Counted from the first letter of the stretch, positions 45,612-56,693 are shown. The stretch is DNA of 64,000 nucleotides from Gnomoniopsis sp. IMI 355080 (GCA_027946555.1 JAPEVC010000014.1:62001-126000), one strand, 5' to 3'. Program-made: numbers and translations. Notes: a model not told the origin generated them from the sequence alone.

Positions 45612-46570
45612 ATGGCGGATTCCGTGATAACAGTAGAGTACAACGGCCGAGTTGCCGTCCTTACCATCCGGAATGAAGCAAAGCTGAATGCTCTTACTCA
45701 ACAACAATACTACGACATTGCCCAGAAGCTTCGTGAAATTGCGACTCACGATGAGGTGTTTGTCACCGTCCTTTTAGCCAAGGGTCGCTACTTCTCAGCG
45801 TATGCGTGACCGCTCCCAATTTTTTCCCCCTTTACCCTTTAATCTTTCAATCTTTCTTTTAATTACGTACATGACACTAGAGGTGACTTACTTCTGAGAC
45901 ACACTGGCGTTCAATGACTGACGCATTTCATTCCAGCGGAGCCGATATCTCGATCTCAAAGTCCACTCCAGAGGGCGAGGTCGACATTCGTAATTTCTGG
46001 CTGCGCTCATTCGCGGCCAACAATCTCAACATTACCCAGGCCTTCTATACCCACCCCAAGATTCTTGTGGTGGGTCTGAACGGCCCCGTCGTCGGGCTCT
46101 CGGCCGCCCTCATTGCCCACGCCGACTTCATCTACTGCACTCCCCACACCTTCCTCCTCACACCCTTTTCCTCCATCGGCCTAGTTGCCGAGGGTGGTGC
46201 CTCCCGCGCTTTGGTATTACGCTTAGGCTACGCAAAGGCCAACGAGGCGTTGATCATGAGCAAACGGATCGTGGCGAGTGAGTTGAAGGAAGCCGGGTTT
46301 GTAAATGCAATCTTTGAGACGGGCACAGGCAAGGGCGAGGATGACAAATTTCATCGCTTGGTGTTAAAGGAGGTTGATGACAGGTTGGGTCCTCACTTGA
46401 TTGGGGATAGTCTCATTGGGATCAAGAAGCTGATCAGACTGCCCGAGAGGGATATCATGGAGACACAGAACTCCAGAGAGGTGTTTGATGGATTGGAGAG
46501 GTTTGTAGCAGGCATCCCGCAGGAAGAATTCCGCAAGCTGGCTTCTGGTGAGAAGAGGCATAAATTGTAG
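45612..46570 (+). CDS. peroxisomal delta3,delta2-enoyl-CoA isomerase (ECI-type crotonase)
   Basis: Crotonase-fold enzyme that moves 3-enoyl-CoA double bonds to position 2 for beta-oxidation of unsaturated fatty acids. Exons 45612-45799 and 45937-46570 join in phase over a 137-nt intron (GTATGC..CCAG), giving 273 aa. The join rebuilds the CoA-pocket motif YFSAGADIS. The second oxyanion segment VVGLNGPVVGLSAAL follows. Glu148 in SSIGLVAEGGAS sits where isomerases of this group carry the catalytic Glu, and the Glu pair of true hydratases is not evident. The protein ends His-Lys-Leu, a PTS1 variant like the HRL of yeast Eci1, so a peroxisomal matrix location is likely. An AATAAA starts two bases after the stop. 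Confidence 0.88.
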
Positions 46571-47228
46571 GAAATAAATAACACCATTGATCAGGCTACA
46601 TAGTCTATGCCCTTCCTGTTCACTCCTACAGCTGGGAGAATTCATTTGGCGAAAGTTGCGTGTATCTTCCCTTCCGGGCACGCCCTTCCATGTCCAGTTG
46701 ACGGCAGGGCTCCTCTCATTGCATCGCCACCTATCAACCGGGTAGCTTGGTCGAGTATTTACGTGCCGCCCAGACCTTGAGTATTTTTTAATTTTTTTAA
46801 TTCAAGGACACCCACTCACTATACACATCAGTTCCTAGTGGATTGGTGCTTCGAATGTCGTGCCATTTGTACCCAAAAACGCTAGGTAACTAGATCATAA
46901 AAACCTGGAATTGAACCAAGCAGAGCTCTGAGAAAACAAAATTAAGAGAGGCTTCTGGTTATGTCATGATAGGGTCATTGGCCAAGAATAACATTGGTGA
47001 GAAGCTTCATTATCCAATTATCACGTAATAACGATTGTTGATTGCCCAGAAGTCAGATATCAGATTGGGTTCTAAAGTTGGCTGGAATTGATTGAATCTT
47101 TGGTGTTATTGCCTGCACAAACGGCGGACTCCTGCACCAGATGTCGAGGATATAACATCGATTGACCATCAAATTGTCTCTCTCACAGTCCTATAGTAGC
47201 TGATTCTGGGGTATATATATAGGTGTAA
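46571..47228. other. AT-rich convergent intergenic
   Basis: About 660 bp, visibly AT-rich, with T tracts near 46786-46800 and a TATATATATA stretch near 47211-47220. It holds the 3' ends of the converging isomerase and COG1 genes. No gene. Confidence 0.5.
46573..46578 (+). terminator. AATAAA just after the isomerase stop
   Basis: AATAAA starts two bases after the stop codon. It may act as a poly(A) signal, but the position is very close, so only weak support. Confidence 0.25.
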
Positions 47229-49820
47229 TTAGCCTAGTAGCCCAAACAACAACGCGCTTCTCTTCCAGTATTCCTGGGCCGACCTGTTCAGACGTTGCCG
47301 CACAGAGACATCCTCGAGCTTCGTTTCCTTCCATATGGTCTCCTCGAGCTTCGTAAGCTCATCTGAACCGTCGGGGCTGGACATAGGGCATCTGAGCGTG
47401 GAGATGTCAAAGACCCACTGGATCAGTAGATCCTTTCGAAGCCTCTCTGTAACAGCCGTTTCCTCGGTTTCCGCCGCCTTCTGCTCCTCGCCCTCATTGG
47501 CCGGACCCTCTTTCAAGCTGGCATCGTCGTCTTCCTCGTTGGGCGCGTCCTCAGTCTCCTTGGCTGTTTCTTCTTTCTCGCCATTCGCAGCTCCTTCACC
47601 CTCACTCGTTGGCTTTTCGTCACCGGCTTGCTGCGGCTCGACATCGTTGGACTTCTCCTCTTGAACCTTGAGGCCCTTGTTGGCTACAACTTCGGGCTCT
47701 TCCACCGCAAGATGAGCCTCCAAGGCTTTGGTCCAACGACCAGAGAGCTCCTCTCCGACATGTTTCTTCAAGATAGAGGTGGCCGATGGACTCCAGAGAT
47801 CCGTCCCGGCGTCACTCATTGCCAAGCTGAGATTGCGTAGAAGGCGAAAGACACCGGGAGACGGCGAAGTCGGTAGCTCTGGACTTCCCTCCCAAAGGCT
47901 TCGACCGACGACCACCTTCCTGGCCAGAGGAGTGTCTGCAAAGTCGATCACAGGCTCAATGGCAACAGTAGATGCGATCTTCTCCTGGAGGGAAGGTACC
48001 ATCTTCAATCCAAAGCCCTTGACAGTCGAGAGTTCGGGCAGCTTCGCCCGGATATCCCTCAGTATCCGCACCAGATACATTGCAATCTTTCCACTATTCT
48101 CTGCATCTTTTTCTTTCTCCCACAGACCTGCCAATTGTTTGTCCAGCTCCTTGAAAGCTTTTTCCAATGCTTCATTCAGCCTTCTCTGTAACTTAGCCGG
48201 GTCATCCCGACTCAAAGCTTGCTGCCTCTGATCGATTGTCTCCTCATCTTCAATCTCATCCACATCATTATCCCACCTCTGTCGCTTCAGCTGCTCCACC
48301 ACCTCCTCAACGTCATCAATCACTGAAGCCCAGGACTTATAGCCAGTGACAGCCCTTGCCACAGCATCATTTCGCCCGTACAGTCGGCCTATTACATCCT
48401 GCGCAAACGAGCCCGCGCCGTGGTGCAGATCCATGTCGAGGTCATCCACATCCCACAGACTCTGTTGCGTGTCGGTCACGCCCGCACGCCAGACCTCAAG
48501 CGTGGAAGCGACCTCGGACCCAACAAGGCGCAATTTGTGCACCTTGGCGTCGAGCACGCTCATGACGTGAGTGTTAATGGTTTGTCGCAGCTTGTCGAGC
48601 ATCACGGAGGGGTCAAATCCACGCGCCTTGCCTCCGTCTCGAATCCACAGTTGTAGAACCTCAGTGCGCATGTCTGTGAGGGCTTTGAAGTCGGTTGTGC
48701 GTTCGAGTGTCTTTTCCAGTCCTAACAAAAGAACCTCACTACCCTTGGTCGACCATTTGGTCAGCATATCAACAGCTTGTTTGCCGTCGAGATCATCATG
48801 GCGGATCGAGGGCTTGTAGCGTTGTATGGCCTCGCCGCACCACCGCTCGTAGATATCCAATCGCAGACCTTCCAGGTTACGCAATGAAGGGTCCGAAAGC
48901 AGCGCCTCCCTTTTCAGCGATGATAAAGCCTCGGAGAGCTTGTTGGGCACAAGGAATTGCACATCAAGAATCGTCTTGGTGTAGAGCTCTAGACCCTTGA
49001 CGATATCCATGGTGGTCCTTTGCTCCTCGACGTCAAAGACGGTGGCCATGGCGGTGCCCCGTACGTCGAGGAAGTGGCGAACAACATCACGGGCTCCGCA
49101 GTTTGTAGCTAGACTGTAGGCGCCGAGAGCTTTGAGGACAAGACCTCGGGGGATCAAGTCTCCGACATTCTCAAAAACATCGTCGATGCTCTTCCGTAGT
49201 CGTCGTCGTAGCTTTTCGAGACTTTGAACAGAGGCTTGTACCGCAGCCTTAATCCCAGCGTCTGGTTTGTTATCGTCGAAGCTCTTTATTAGTAGCCTCC
49301 CAAGCACAGAGACTTTTGCAGCCGTCACCAAGGTCTCCCCATCCACCGCCTGCTCTCCCTTCTTTTTGATGCCCTTGAGCAGCTTCCCAAGCACGAGCAC
49401 ACACCCGGCCAGCAGTTTACCTCTCGCCGCTGACCCAAGACTTGCCTTCCCTCTACCATCTTCGACGATGCCCTCATGCTCACCAGCAAACTTGGCCAGC
49501 CCGGTCACCTTGCTGCCCACAACGCCCCTCCCGCACCGCGCGCCCATTGTCCCCAGTATCCCCTGCACTTCTTCCATCTCACCACGCATCCTGACGATCG
49601 TATCGGCGGTGCCCAACAACTCGCGGTAGCTGCCACCGACCTGCGTGCGCAGACGGGCCTTCTTGTCGTCGATGGCTAGGTGAATCTGTTTGTGGAGGCT
49701 GCGAATTTGCGGGAGGGTGTATGAGGGCGCGTGGGAGCCAGAGGTCGGGTCTGGAGGTGAGAAGATTTGAGAGGAGGAGAGTAGGGTTGTGAGATCGACA
49801 TCGGGAGCGTTCGCGGCCAT
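47229..49820 (-). CDS. COG1: conserved oligomeric Golgi complex subunit 1 (COG1)
   Basis: Subunit of the COG tethering complex for retrograde traffic within the Golgi. Single exon, 863 aa, within the range of fungal COG1. The N-terminal signature is SYTLPQIRSLHKQIHLAIDD followed by KKARLRTQVGGSYRELLGTA and an MRGEMEEVQGILGTMG coiled coil, which fits the COG1/Vps51-type N-terminal domain. The middle is long and helical. Residues about 740-815 form a Glu/Ala-rich acidic insert of low complexity. The C-terminus recovers ordered sequence (LIQWVFDISTLRCPM). The ATG at 49820 is preferred over an in-frame one at 49940 because the preceding 40 residues look like leader. SAS10 lies upstream on the same strand. 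Confidence 0.9.
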   Translation of the reverse strand: MAANAPDVDLTTLLSSSQIFSPPDPTSGSHAPSYTLPQIRSLHKQIHLAIDDKKARLRTQVGGSYRELLGTADTIVRMRGEMEEVQGILGTMGARCGRGVVGSKVTGLAKFAGEHEGIVEDGRGKASLGSAARGKLLAGCVLVLGKLLKGIKKKGEQAVDGETLVTAAKVSVLGRLLIKSFDDNKPDAGIKAAVQASVQSLEKLRRRLRKSIDDVFENVGDLIPRGLVLKALGAYSLATNCGARDVVRHFLDVRGTAMATVFDVEEQRTTMDIVKGLELYTKTILDVQFLVPNKLSEALSSLKREALLSDPSLRNLEGLRLDIYERWCGEAIQRYKPSIRHDDLDGKQAVDMLTKWSTKGSEVLLLGLEKTLERTTDFKALTDMRTEVLQLWIRDGGKARGFDPSVMLDKLRQTINTHVMSVLDAKVHKLRLVGSEVASTLEVWRAGVTDTQQSLWDVDDLDMDLHHGAGSFAQDVIGRLYGRNDAVARAVTGYKSWASVIDDVEEVVEQLKRQRWDNDVDEIEDEETIDQRQQALSRDDPAKLQRRLNEALEKAFKELDKQLAGLWEKEKDAENSGKIAMYLVRILRDIRAKLPELSTVKGFGLKMVPSLQEKIASTVAIEPVIDFADTPLARKVVVGRSLWEGSPELPTSPSPGVFRLLRNLSLAMSDAGTDLWSPSATSILKKHVGEELSGRWTKALEAHLAVEEPEVVANKGLKVQEEKSNDVEPQQAGDEKPTSEGEGAANGEKEETAKETEDAPNEEDDDASLKEGPANEGEEQKAAETEETAVTERLRKDLLIQWVFDISTLRCPMSSPDGSDELTKLEETIWKETKLEDVSVRQRLNRSAQEYWKRSALLFGLLG

Positions 49821-50229
49821 CTTGAATGGAGAGTTACGTTGGCTGAAGTTTGTTGATGAGAGTGCGATTGTCGGATGGTGCCCCGCGTTGAGAATAGGAA
49901 TTGAATTGCTCTGAGTATTAAAGTAATAACATGACTCCAATGGATGATTCGTCTGCTCTTGCGCTGGCTAGTATCTAATGCGGCGCGGAATCTATATGTA
50001 TTGCGATTGTGTGTTAGGGAGACTCCCTAAGAAAGGCAGCTTTCGAAGCTCGCTGCTGTCATCACCATCGGCCGGCCGAGGCCGAGCCGGCACCGAATCA
50101 TTTTGAGCATTGGACAACCACCATCGAAAGTCTACAATTACAGCTGTGGGATTGACTTTTTCTTTCTTTTCTCTCTCTTAAGGCAAGCATCTTTGGATTC
50201 TTCAGAATTATTGCTATGCATTGAGGTAT
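49821..50229. other. intergenic between SAS10 and COG1
   Basis: About 410 bp between two minus-strand genes. It carries the COG1 promoter and the SAS10 3' end. A C/T tract lies at about 50159-50178. No gene. Confidence 0.55.
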
Positions 50230-52083
50230 TTACAGCTTGATACTCTTCACCAGGCCCGTCTTGATACCTGTCGTCTCTCCCTGGTAGCCACCCTTGCCCT
50301 CTCCGCCTTGGTAGACCGCCTTCATACTCTTCAACTTCTTCTGCTTCTCCTCGTACTTCTTTCTCTTCTTGACTCTCGGGTTGCGCACGTCCTTCTTCCT
50401 CTTGGGCGCGAGACCCTTGTTCTTCTCTATCTGGTAGTTGATCTTGCGCTTGCCATCCTCGCCGATTGTCGACACCTCCACCACCCGGTCCGTGATCTTC
50501 GCTGCCGCAAATGCCTCCTTTCGGGCGATCTTGTCGTCCTTCTTGGCCTTGGTGCGGTGCGCGACCATGTCGTAATACTCATCCTCCTCGCCACGAACCT
50601 GCTTGGCGACTGCTTCGTCACCGCTGCTCGCATCGTCGTCCCCAAGATCGGCGCCGTGCTTGGAACTCTTCTTGCCTCTGTTCTCAGCTTCGGCGTTGAG
50701 TCGTGCTGCCCGGTCCCTGAGCCGCTCGCGGTATGGAATATCCAAATCACCACCGGCGTCGCGCCCTGCATCAGCGCGTTTGCTGGCCTTCTGGACGATC
50801 TGCGACGTATAGAACCGCAGACTTTTCTTCTTGGCCGCCTTGTCGGCTGCCGTTCTTGCGTCAAGAGATTCTTCCTCGCCAAAGTCGGAGTTATTGTCCT
50901 GTGTGTTGATGGCGGCTTTGACTTTCCTGGCCTTCTTCGGCTTGGTAACAAGATCCCCTAGGTCGACAAGTGACTCCTCGACTGCCTTGGCCTTGGCCAA
51001 CCTCTCCTTCTCTGCCTTCTTCTTCTTCTTGCTTTCACCGTTCACCTCAGCCTTCTTCTTTGACTTCTTGATTGGTACAGTCTCTCCAATCGGCGACAAT
51101 CCTTCATCAGCCAAGTCGACTTCCATCGCGTCAGCTGCGGCTTTGGTTGACTTGAAGTCTCTGACCAGTTGCCATGCCTCCCTGCAGCTGACCAGAGTCT
51201 CCATGACTTCATGATCCCGGAGCTCCACTGGGCTGAGAGAGACTGTCGGCTTGCTTGCATCCTGTGACGGGGATGTCAAGACCGCAAAGTAGCTCGCAAG
51301 CGCCGCGATATAGCATCCCAGCATCCAGTGCCTCACTACCTCTAGTGACTTGGCCGGCTTGCCCTCCGCTTCCTTTTGTAGCTGCACGAGTTGTGGTTGT
51401 AGTGCTTCGAATTCCTCCACCAGCGGTTCGAATTCGGGGTATCTTGCCTGTAGCAGCCGATTCCTCTCTTCCACATCCATGTCGTCTGTAACCTCGATGT
51501 CTTGAAGTTCTTCTGTCACAACTTCGGCCCCCTCCTCGGCATCCTCTGCTGGTCCAGCCCACTCATCCTCGTCAAATATGAAATCGGCCTCGTCCATGTC
51601 GGCCAGCTTCTTCTTCTGCAACCTCTTTGCTTCGGCTTCCTCCTCAAGGGCATCGGCCTCGGTTTCGATCTGATCGGCGTTGTAGTAGTCTTTCCTTGAA
51701 TCGCCCCAATAACCTTCATCCCCATCCTCTTCGCCGGCCTGCTCCTCCTCCTCGTCATCATCACCTCCCTTCTTCTTCTTCCGTTTCTTGTCTTGGGCTT
51801 TCGCCGCCTTCTGCAACTCCTCGTACTCGTCGTCTGACTCCGTGTCGTTGTCTCTGAAAACCTCATCGTCAGAGGCTTCTAGAAACTCGTCTATTCGATC
51901 CTCGGTGCGAGCACGTTTGGGCTGCGGTTCATCCTCGAGCATTATCTTGTCCTGGTCCATGAAATATTGCTCCTGATCGTCGGCAATGTCCTCGTGGGTG
52001 CGAATGGTGAGGCGCGCATCGGCAGGATCGAGACTCTTGGGGCCCGAGGGCCCTGAGGCGCGGGAAACCTTTCTCTTGCCCAT
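50230..52083 (-). CDS. UTP3: SAS10/UTP3, U3 snoRNP small-subunit processome protein
   Basis: Nucleolar component of the SSU processome needed for 18S rRNA maturation. Single exon, 617 aa. The first third is extremely acidic with Lys-rich clusters (KKRKKKKGG followed by DDDEEEEQ). A Sas10/Utp3/C1D domain lies at about 205-300 (RYPEFEPLVEEFEALQPQL, then the helix around VVRHWMLGCYIAALASYFAVL). Further charged linker follows. The Sas10 C-terminal domain closes the protein: KINYQIEKNKGLAPKRKKDV, NPRVKKRKKYEEK, and a Gly-rich YQGGEGKGGYQGETTGIKTG end. This is the conserved Sas10 tail. Divergent from the ketodihydrosphingosine reductase gene. Confidence 0.95.
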   Translation of the reverse strand: MGKRKVSRASGPSGPKSLDPADARLTIRTHEDIADDQEQYFMDQDKIMLEDEPQPKRARTEDRIDEFLEASDDEVFRDNDTESDDEYEELQKAAKAQDKKRKKKKGGDDDEEEEQAGEEDGDEGYWGDSRKDYYNADQIETEADALEEEAEAKRLQKKKLADMDEADFIFDEDEWAGPAEDAEEGAEVVTEELQDIEVTDDMDVEERNRLLQARYPEFEPLVEEFEALQPQLVQLQKEAEGKPAKSLEVVRHWMLGCYIAALASYFAVLTSPSQDASKPTVSLSPVELRDHEVMETLVSCREAWQLVRDFKSTKAAADAMEVDLADEGLSPIGETVPIKKSKKKAEVNGESKKKKKAEKERLAKAKAVEESLVDLGDLVTKPKKARKVKAAINTQDNNSDFGEEESLDARTAADKAAKKKSLRFYTSQIVQKASKRADAGRDAGGDLDIPYRERLRDRAARLNAEAENRGKKSSKHGADLGDDDASSGDEAVAKQVRGEEDEYYDMVAHRTKAKKDDKIARKEAFAAAKITDRVVEVSTIGEDGKRKINYQIEKNKGLAPKRKKDVRNPRVKKRKKYEEKQKKLKSMKAVYQGGEGKGGYQGETTGIKTGLVKSIKL

Positions 52084-52597
52084 GACGGCAATTGCTGAGG
52101 GCTACCCTGGGGATTTCAGGCTGCGCTGTCGAGCAACAAGTGGTATGAAACTCGGAATGCGGTTTTGCCAGTTCCAGGAGTTGGTTGTTTGCGAAATCGA
52201 AAGTCCGAATTTTCGAGAACTAGGAAGGCGAGACCCGCGAGAAAATTGTTATCGATAAGAGCTCAAGTCTAGCCTAGTTCTTAGTCGCACAGTATTGTGG
52301 ACTTTGGTGGTCAAATGAAATCGATAATGTATATCGCCTTTCCTTGAATTCGTCTAGACCTTTATTCTGAAGTAACATATCAATGACCAGTGATTAGACC
52401 CAAATGTTCGTTCGTTGAAGAGACTTGCGAAATTTGGCGTTGGGCGAGATCCATTCCTTTGACTAGGGGAGTTGCAGGCGAGGGCTACCTGTCTGTTTGT
52501 TCGCTGCCAGGGCTGTTCAGCTTCATTGCAAAATAGGCGGAGCGCAGCCTGCTTCCTCGATCCTACTTTTAAACATTCTGGTACACATGTTGGTGAC
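52084..52597. promoter_or_regulatory. divergent promoter region between SAS10 and KDSR genes
   Basis: 514 bp between two divergent ATGs. An in-frame extension of the reductase frame reaches an ATG at 52472, but its residues do not resemble the family. No other ORF of note. Confidence 0.45.
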
Positions 52598-53789
52598 ATG
52601 GACTATATAAAGTCTCTGGAGACCTCTCATCTCATCATAGCGCTCACAAGTGTACTCGCCGTCTTTATAGCCGCGACAATGGGGCTCTTCAGCAAGAATC
52701 AGATGCCCGTTGAAGGCAAAGTATGCACGATCCTTATAATTACCGCCGCGGACTGCAGATACACGATCGCTGATCCGATATATAGACCGTCCTCATCACC
52801 GGTGGCTCTGAAGGCATGGGACTGAGTGCAGCATGTCAATTGGCAGCCAAAGGCGGAAATGTGGTGATCATCTCACGCAACCCAGAGAAGCTTGAGAAAG
52901 CCCTAGTGGAGGTCGAGGTTGGTAATATACTCCATTACACAGCCCGATCTTGCGAACAGCTACTGACATACGCCAGTCTGCCGCCAAAACATCCTCCCAG
53001 CGATTCCGCTTCATTGCTGCCGACGTATCCAAGCCAGATTACGCCCGCGTCGTCATCTCCCAGGTCAAGGAGTGGAACAATGGCAACGCTCCCGACATCG
53101 TCTGGTGTATAGCCGGCATGTCGACGCCCATGCTCTTCCATGACGATCGCGTCATGCCTGAGATGCGACGCGAGATGGACCTCAACTTCTTTGGCGGGAC
53201 CGAGATGGCCCACGCCATCCTACGCGAGTGGTGGTCGCCCGAGAACAAGTTCGCTGCCGACCAGCCGAAGCATTTGATCTTTACGGCTTCCGTGCTGGCG
53301 CTGTATGCTGTTATTGGTTATTCCACTTACAACCCCAGCAAGTGGGCGCTCAGAGGATTGGCGGATACACTGACGCAGGAGGCCATGTTATACCCTGACC
53401 AGCCCGTGAAAATCCATATTGTGTACCCAGGAACCATCCTCAGTCCCGGGTTCGAGAAGGAGCAGCAATCCAAGCCCGATGTCACGATTCAGCTGGAGAA
53501 GGACGATCCCAAGCAGACTCCGGACGAGGTCGCGCGGAAGGCCATTGTTGGGCTGGAGGCGGGTAACTACATGGTGACCGTCGGCTTGCTGGGAGACCTA
53601 ATGCGTTGGGCTGCTGTGGGTAGCTCTGTGCGGAACAATAAGCTGTTGGACACGCTTATGATGTGGATTATGACTCCGCTGTGGTTGATAGTGCTCGCGG
53701 TCATGCATGGCGATATCAGGAAGTTTGCAAAGACTAAGGGCCACCCGAGCACATATCCGAACAAGGAGTTGGGCCGGAAATTTACTTAG
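52598..53789 (+). CDS. 3-ketodihydrosphingosine reductase (KDSR/TSC10), short-chain dehydrogenase
   Basis: Second enzyme of sphingolipid synthesis in the endoplasmic reticulum: NADPH-dependent reduction of 3-ketosphinganine to sphinganine. Exons 52598-52720, 52786-52917 and 52977-53789 are all in phase 0. Introns are 65 nt (GTATGC..TATAG) and 59 nt (GTTGGT..CCAG with TACTGAC). The product is 355 aa. An N-terminal membrane segment (about 10-30) precedes the Rossmann motif TGGSEGMG (46-53). The active site shows Ser190, Tyr203 and Lys207 (Y-x3-K in STYNPSK). YPGTILSPGFEKE is the family PG motif region. A C-terminal hydrophobic segment (MMWIMTPLWLIVLAVM) is followed by a Lys-rich tail, as in ER-anchored TSC10. 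The start at 52598 puts the membrane segment next to the N-terminus. Confidence 0.93.
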
Positions 53790-54301
53790 TCGTCGTGAAA
53801 CTTCAACAGGGACGGTTGTGAACAAGTCGAATCCTGTTTAATGCCTGGTTATAATTTGTCGTGTCCTCTGTCTCTCTATGAAGTCTTCTGCTCGTCGAGG
53901 GTGAGTCTGAGACTTTTGTCTCTAATAGGATGGCTTTTACAATTCGGCGTAACGATTCTTTTTCTGAGATCGAGCTTGTCCAATATCATTACGAGGTGGT
54001 GAGAACTGTGACCGTGCCCTGACATTATAGAGGGTGCTTGCGCCATTGGCTTTGACGACGGGCGCTTGATGGCATGTATCCCTCTCTCTCCTAGCTCGTG
54101 TTGTGTAATATCTGTCCACCGTTGTCGTTTTCATTGGAGCCCATCATTACTGGAGGTTAGAATTCCGGGTATGATAATTCGCAAGACGAGCCCGGCCTGA
54201 ATATACCATGATCGCTTCCGAACGCCGTAAACGCCACCGCCAAACCCATGCTCCTGATGCCTTGAAACCAGCCTGACAATACGCAAATTTTCCCCGGGTT
54301 T
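53790..54301. other. convergent intergenic
   Basis: About 510 bp between converging KDSR and CWC21 genes. No gene. Confidence 0.55.
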
Positions 54302-54895
54302 TCAGTCACTCTCGTCCTTCACCTCGTTCTTCTCCAATGATTTTTGCAGGCGTTCCTCCTGTCTCTTCCAGTGACCGCCCTCCTCATAATTCTTACTAAT
54401 TCCTAGCGCCCGTCGCAACCTCTCACTTTCCTTGATCTTCGCGTCCGCCAGTTCATGTACCTGGTGCATCTTGAGGTCCTTCTTGGCGGGTGCAGCCCTT
54501 CGACCATCGCGCTCTTGCTCAGAGAGCAGCTTCTTGCGCAGTGCTTCGCAGCGATCCTCGATCTCGTCTTCGTCGACTCTGCAGACAGGGCATTAGCAAC
54601 AGGGCAGGCAGCAAGGCGCCCCCCACCTTCGATACTGGGCGGTGGATCTGCTGGAGACTACCTACTCTTGATCTTCAAGCTCATCGCGCAACTCGAATAC
54701 CTTGACCTCAATCTCACGCTTCCGGTCGTGCTCCAGAATGCCCTTGTCCGGCTGTCGCTGGCGGTGCCGCAGGCTGTCGAGGTCTTTGGGGTAGGGCGCA
54801 GCGCTATCGCGTGGGCGAATGTGCGCGAGGTTGCGCTGGACATAGCCAGAGGTTCCAGAGCCTCGGGGCGTGGAGAGGCCTACGTTGTCGGACAT
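54302..54895 (-). CDS. CWC21: pre-mRNA splicing factor CWC21
   Basis: Spliceosome-associated protein, yeast Cwc21 and the N-terminal part of human SRm300. It binds near the catalytic core of the spliceosome. Exons on the minus strand are 54666-54895 and 54302-54578, joined in phase over an 87-nt intron (GTAGGT..GCAG with TGCTAATG), giving 168 aa. The N-terminus [20 protein letters not shown] and following [10 protein letters not shown] block are highly characteristic. The cwf21 domain spans the exon join: [18 protein letters not shown] then [18 protein letters not shown]. The C-terminal part is Lys/Glu-rich ([20 protein letters not shown]). Divergent from CDC123 with 383 bp between ATGs. Confidence 0.94.
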
Positions 54896-55278
54896 GGTTG
54901 CTCAGTTGGTGGTAATTATAAGATAGGATGCAAGTTATGGAGTTGCTCAAACGTTAGTGCTCCAGAGTATAGAAGCATAAAGTAACTAGTAGGTAGTTCA
55001 TCAAGCGCTGGAACAGGTAAGCGGTCAGCACCATTGCTGTCCCTCAAAGGCGGGGCGCAGGGAGCCGGACGCAGGGGTCCTAGGCGCAGAAAGTCTGACA
55101 TTGCCCCTCCATTCGTCCTGTACCTAAAGTCCTGCAGTCCTCACTAGAGTCATATAAGCCGCCCCTCTGTGACTCAACTCGAGTTTGTCCTTCAGCTTTA
55201 CAAACCCAACGGCTACAGCCAAATATCTCGACGAATCTGATTTCTTCGGCTTCAACCCGGCTTTTTTCAAGAGTCAAA
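54896..55278. promoter_or_regulatory. divergent promoter region between CWC21 and CDC123
   Basis: 383 bp between two divergent start codons. Must carry both promoters. No ORF of note and no clear TATA box. Confidence 0.5.
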
Positions 55279-56693
55279 ATGCCAGTGTTTGAGAGGCCAG
55301 AGCAGCCTGTGCGGGACAGCAGTGCCGCAGCAGACTCGAATATCTCGTTCCCTCCAGTCACAAGGGACCACATTCTTCACTGCTCATACGACTACTGGTT
55401 TCCAAAGTATGTTGATGCACCAAATGTTTCGCAACGTGTTGACTGATCATATTGATTAGATATCGGGCATCATGTATCAAGTCGCGGATACTCAAACTGC
55501 CCCCCGTGGTTATTGAGTACATCAAGGAGGACGGCATCATGCTGTCGAGTGACAGTGACCCAAACGCGGAAGAAGATGATGATGATGATTGGGAGCCGAC
55601 CTCGACCGCCTACTCTCGCCCACCTCCAGTTGTAGAGGAGGAATCGGATGAGGATGAGGACGAGGCGGAAACAACAACACCAAAATTACCACCCAACCAG
55701 CGCTTTCCAGAGTTTCATCAGGCCATCAAGGATATGATCAAGGACTTGGGCGGTGAGGTGGCTCCGAAGCTGAATTGGTCATCGCCCAAGGACGCCGCAT
55801 GGATATCGCCGCACCAGAATACAGTAAAGTGCACCACGCCAGATGATATCTACCTGCTCCTGAAGACCTCCAACTTCATCTCGCACGACCTCGACCATGC
55901 GTTCGATGGAACCATCGACACGGCGTCTTCCCCAGCTTCTTCTACTTCGAACTGTGGTCTGGGTTTTGAGCCCGTTCTGGTGCTTCGCTCATTCTTCACT
56001 CCGCAGACATCCATGGAGTTTCGCTGCTTCGTCAAGCAACGGAGTCTCATTGCAATCACACCACGAGATCCTAACTACTATGAGTTTCTCAAAAAATTCC
56101 GACCAGCCATTATCGAGCGGATCGAAGATTTATTCGAGAAGACCCTACGTTTCACTTTTCCGGAGGGCAACTTTTGTTTCGACGTGTACATTCCCGAGGA
56201 GCGCACTGAGGTTCAGGCTGCACAGGACTTCACCTACGATTCCGACTCCGACGCCGCATCAGAGGATGATGACGATCCGGGCTTGAGTCTCGGGCGGGCG
56301 CGACTGATCGATATCAATCCCTGGGCGCCGAGGACAGATACGCTTTTGTTTGACTGGGGCGAGTTGCTCGACATGCATGTCCCAAAGCCTATGATTGGCG
56401 TTGCAGACACAAGCGGCAAGATGGAGGAGGCGGTCGTGCGGTTGCACCTCGGTGGCGAGTCCAGCGCGAGCGAGGACGACTTGACCACGGATGAGGACGA
56501 AGATGACGAGGACGAATTTGCACCGGAGTTGCGTTTGGTAGAAAAGGACGACCCGTCGGCGTACAATTTCTGCTCGCCGGCTTTTTCGGCACATAAGCTA
56601 CCCAAAGAGGTGGTCGATGCCAGTGCGTCAGGTGACAGCGGTATGAGAGAATTTGCGCGGCAGTGGAGAGAAATGGAAGAAGGGAGGCGATAG
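55279..56693 (+). CDS. CDC123: cell division cycle protein 123 (CDC123/D123), eIF2 assembly factor
   Basis: ATP-grasp-like chaperone that helps assemble the eIF2 alpha-beta-gamma complex. Exons 55279-55406 and 55460-56693 join in phase over a 53-nt intron (GTATGT..TTAG), giving 453 aa. Family landmarks: ILHCSYDYWFPKYRASCIKS across the join, PKLNWSSPKDAAWISP, then MEFRCFVKQRSLIAITPRD, FCFDVYIP and LIDINPWAPRTDTLLFDWGE, where the Asp residues bind metal-nucleotide. Two acidic low-complexity inserts (about 70-95, and 375-395 with DEDEDDEDE) make the protein longer than the yeast one. The C-terminus is Glu/Arg-rich. The start is the first ATG of exon 1. Confidence 0.94.

Noticed and set aside
50221..50961. 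246-codon plus-strand ORF
   Set aside because: Antisense shadow of the strongly biased Lys/Glu codons of SAS10. Leu/Val-rich and without a domain.
52472..52597. N-terminal extension of the ketodihydrosphingosine reductase
   Set aside because: In frame, but with residues unlike the family, and it would bury the signal-anchor.
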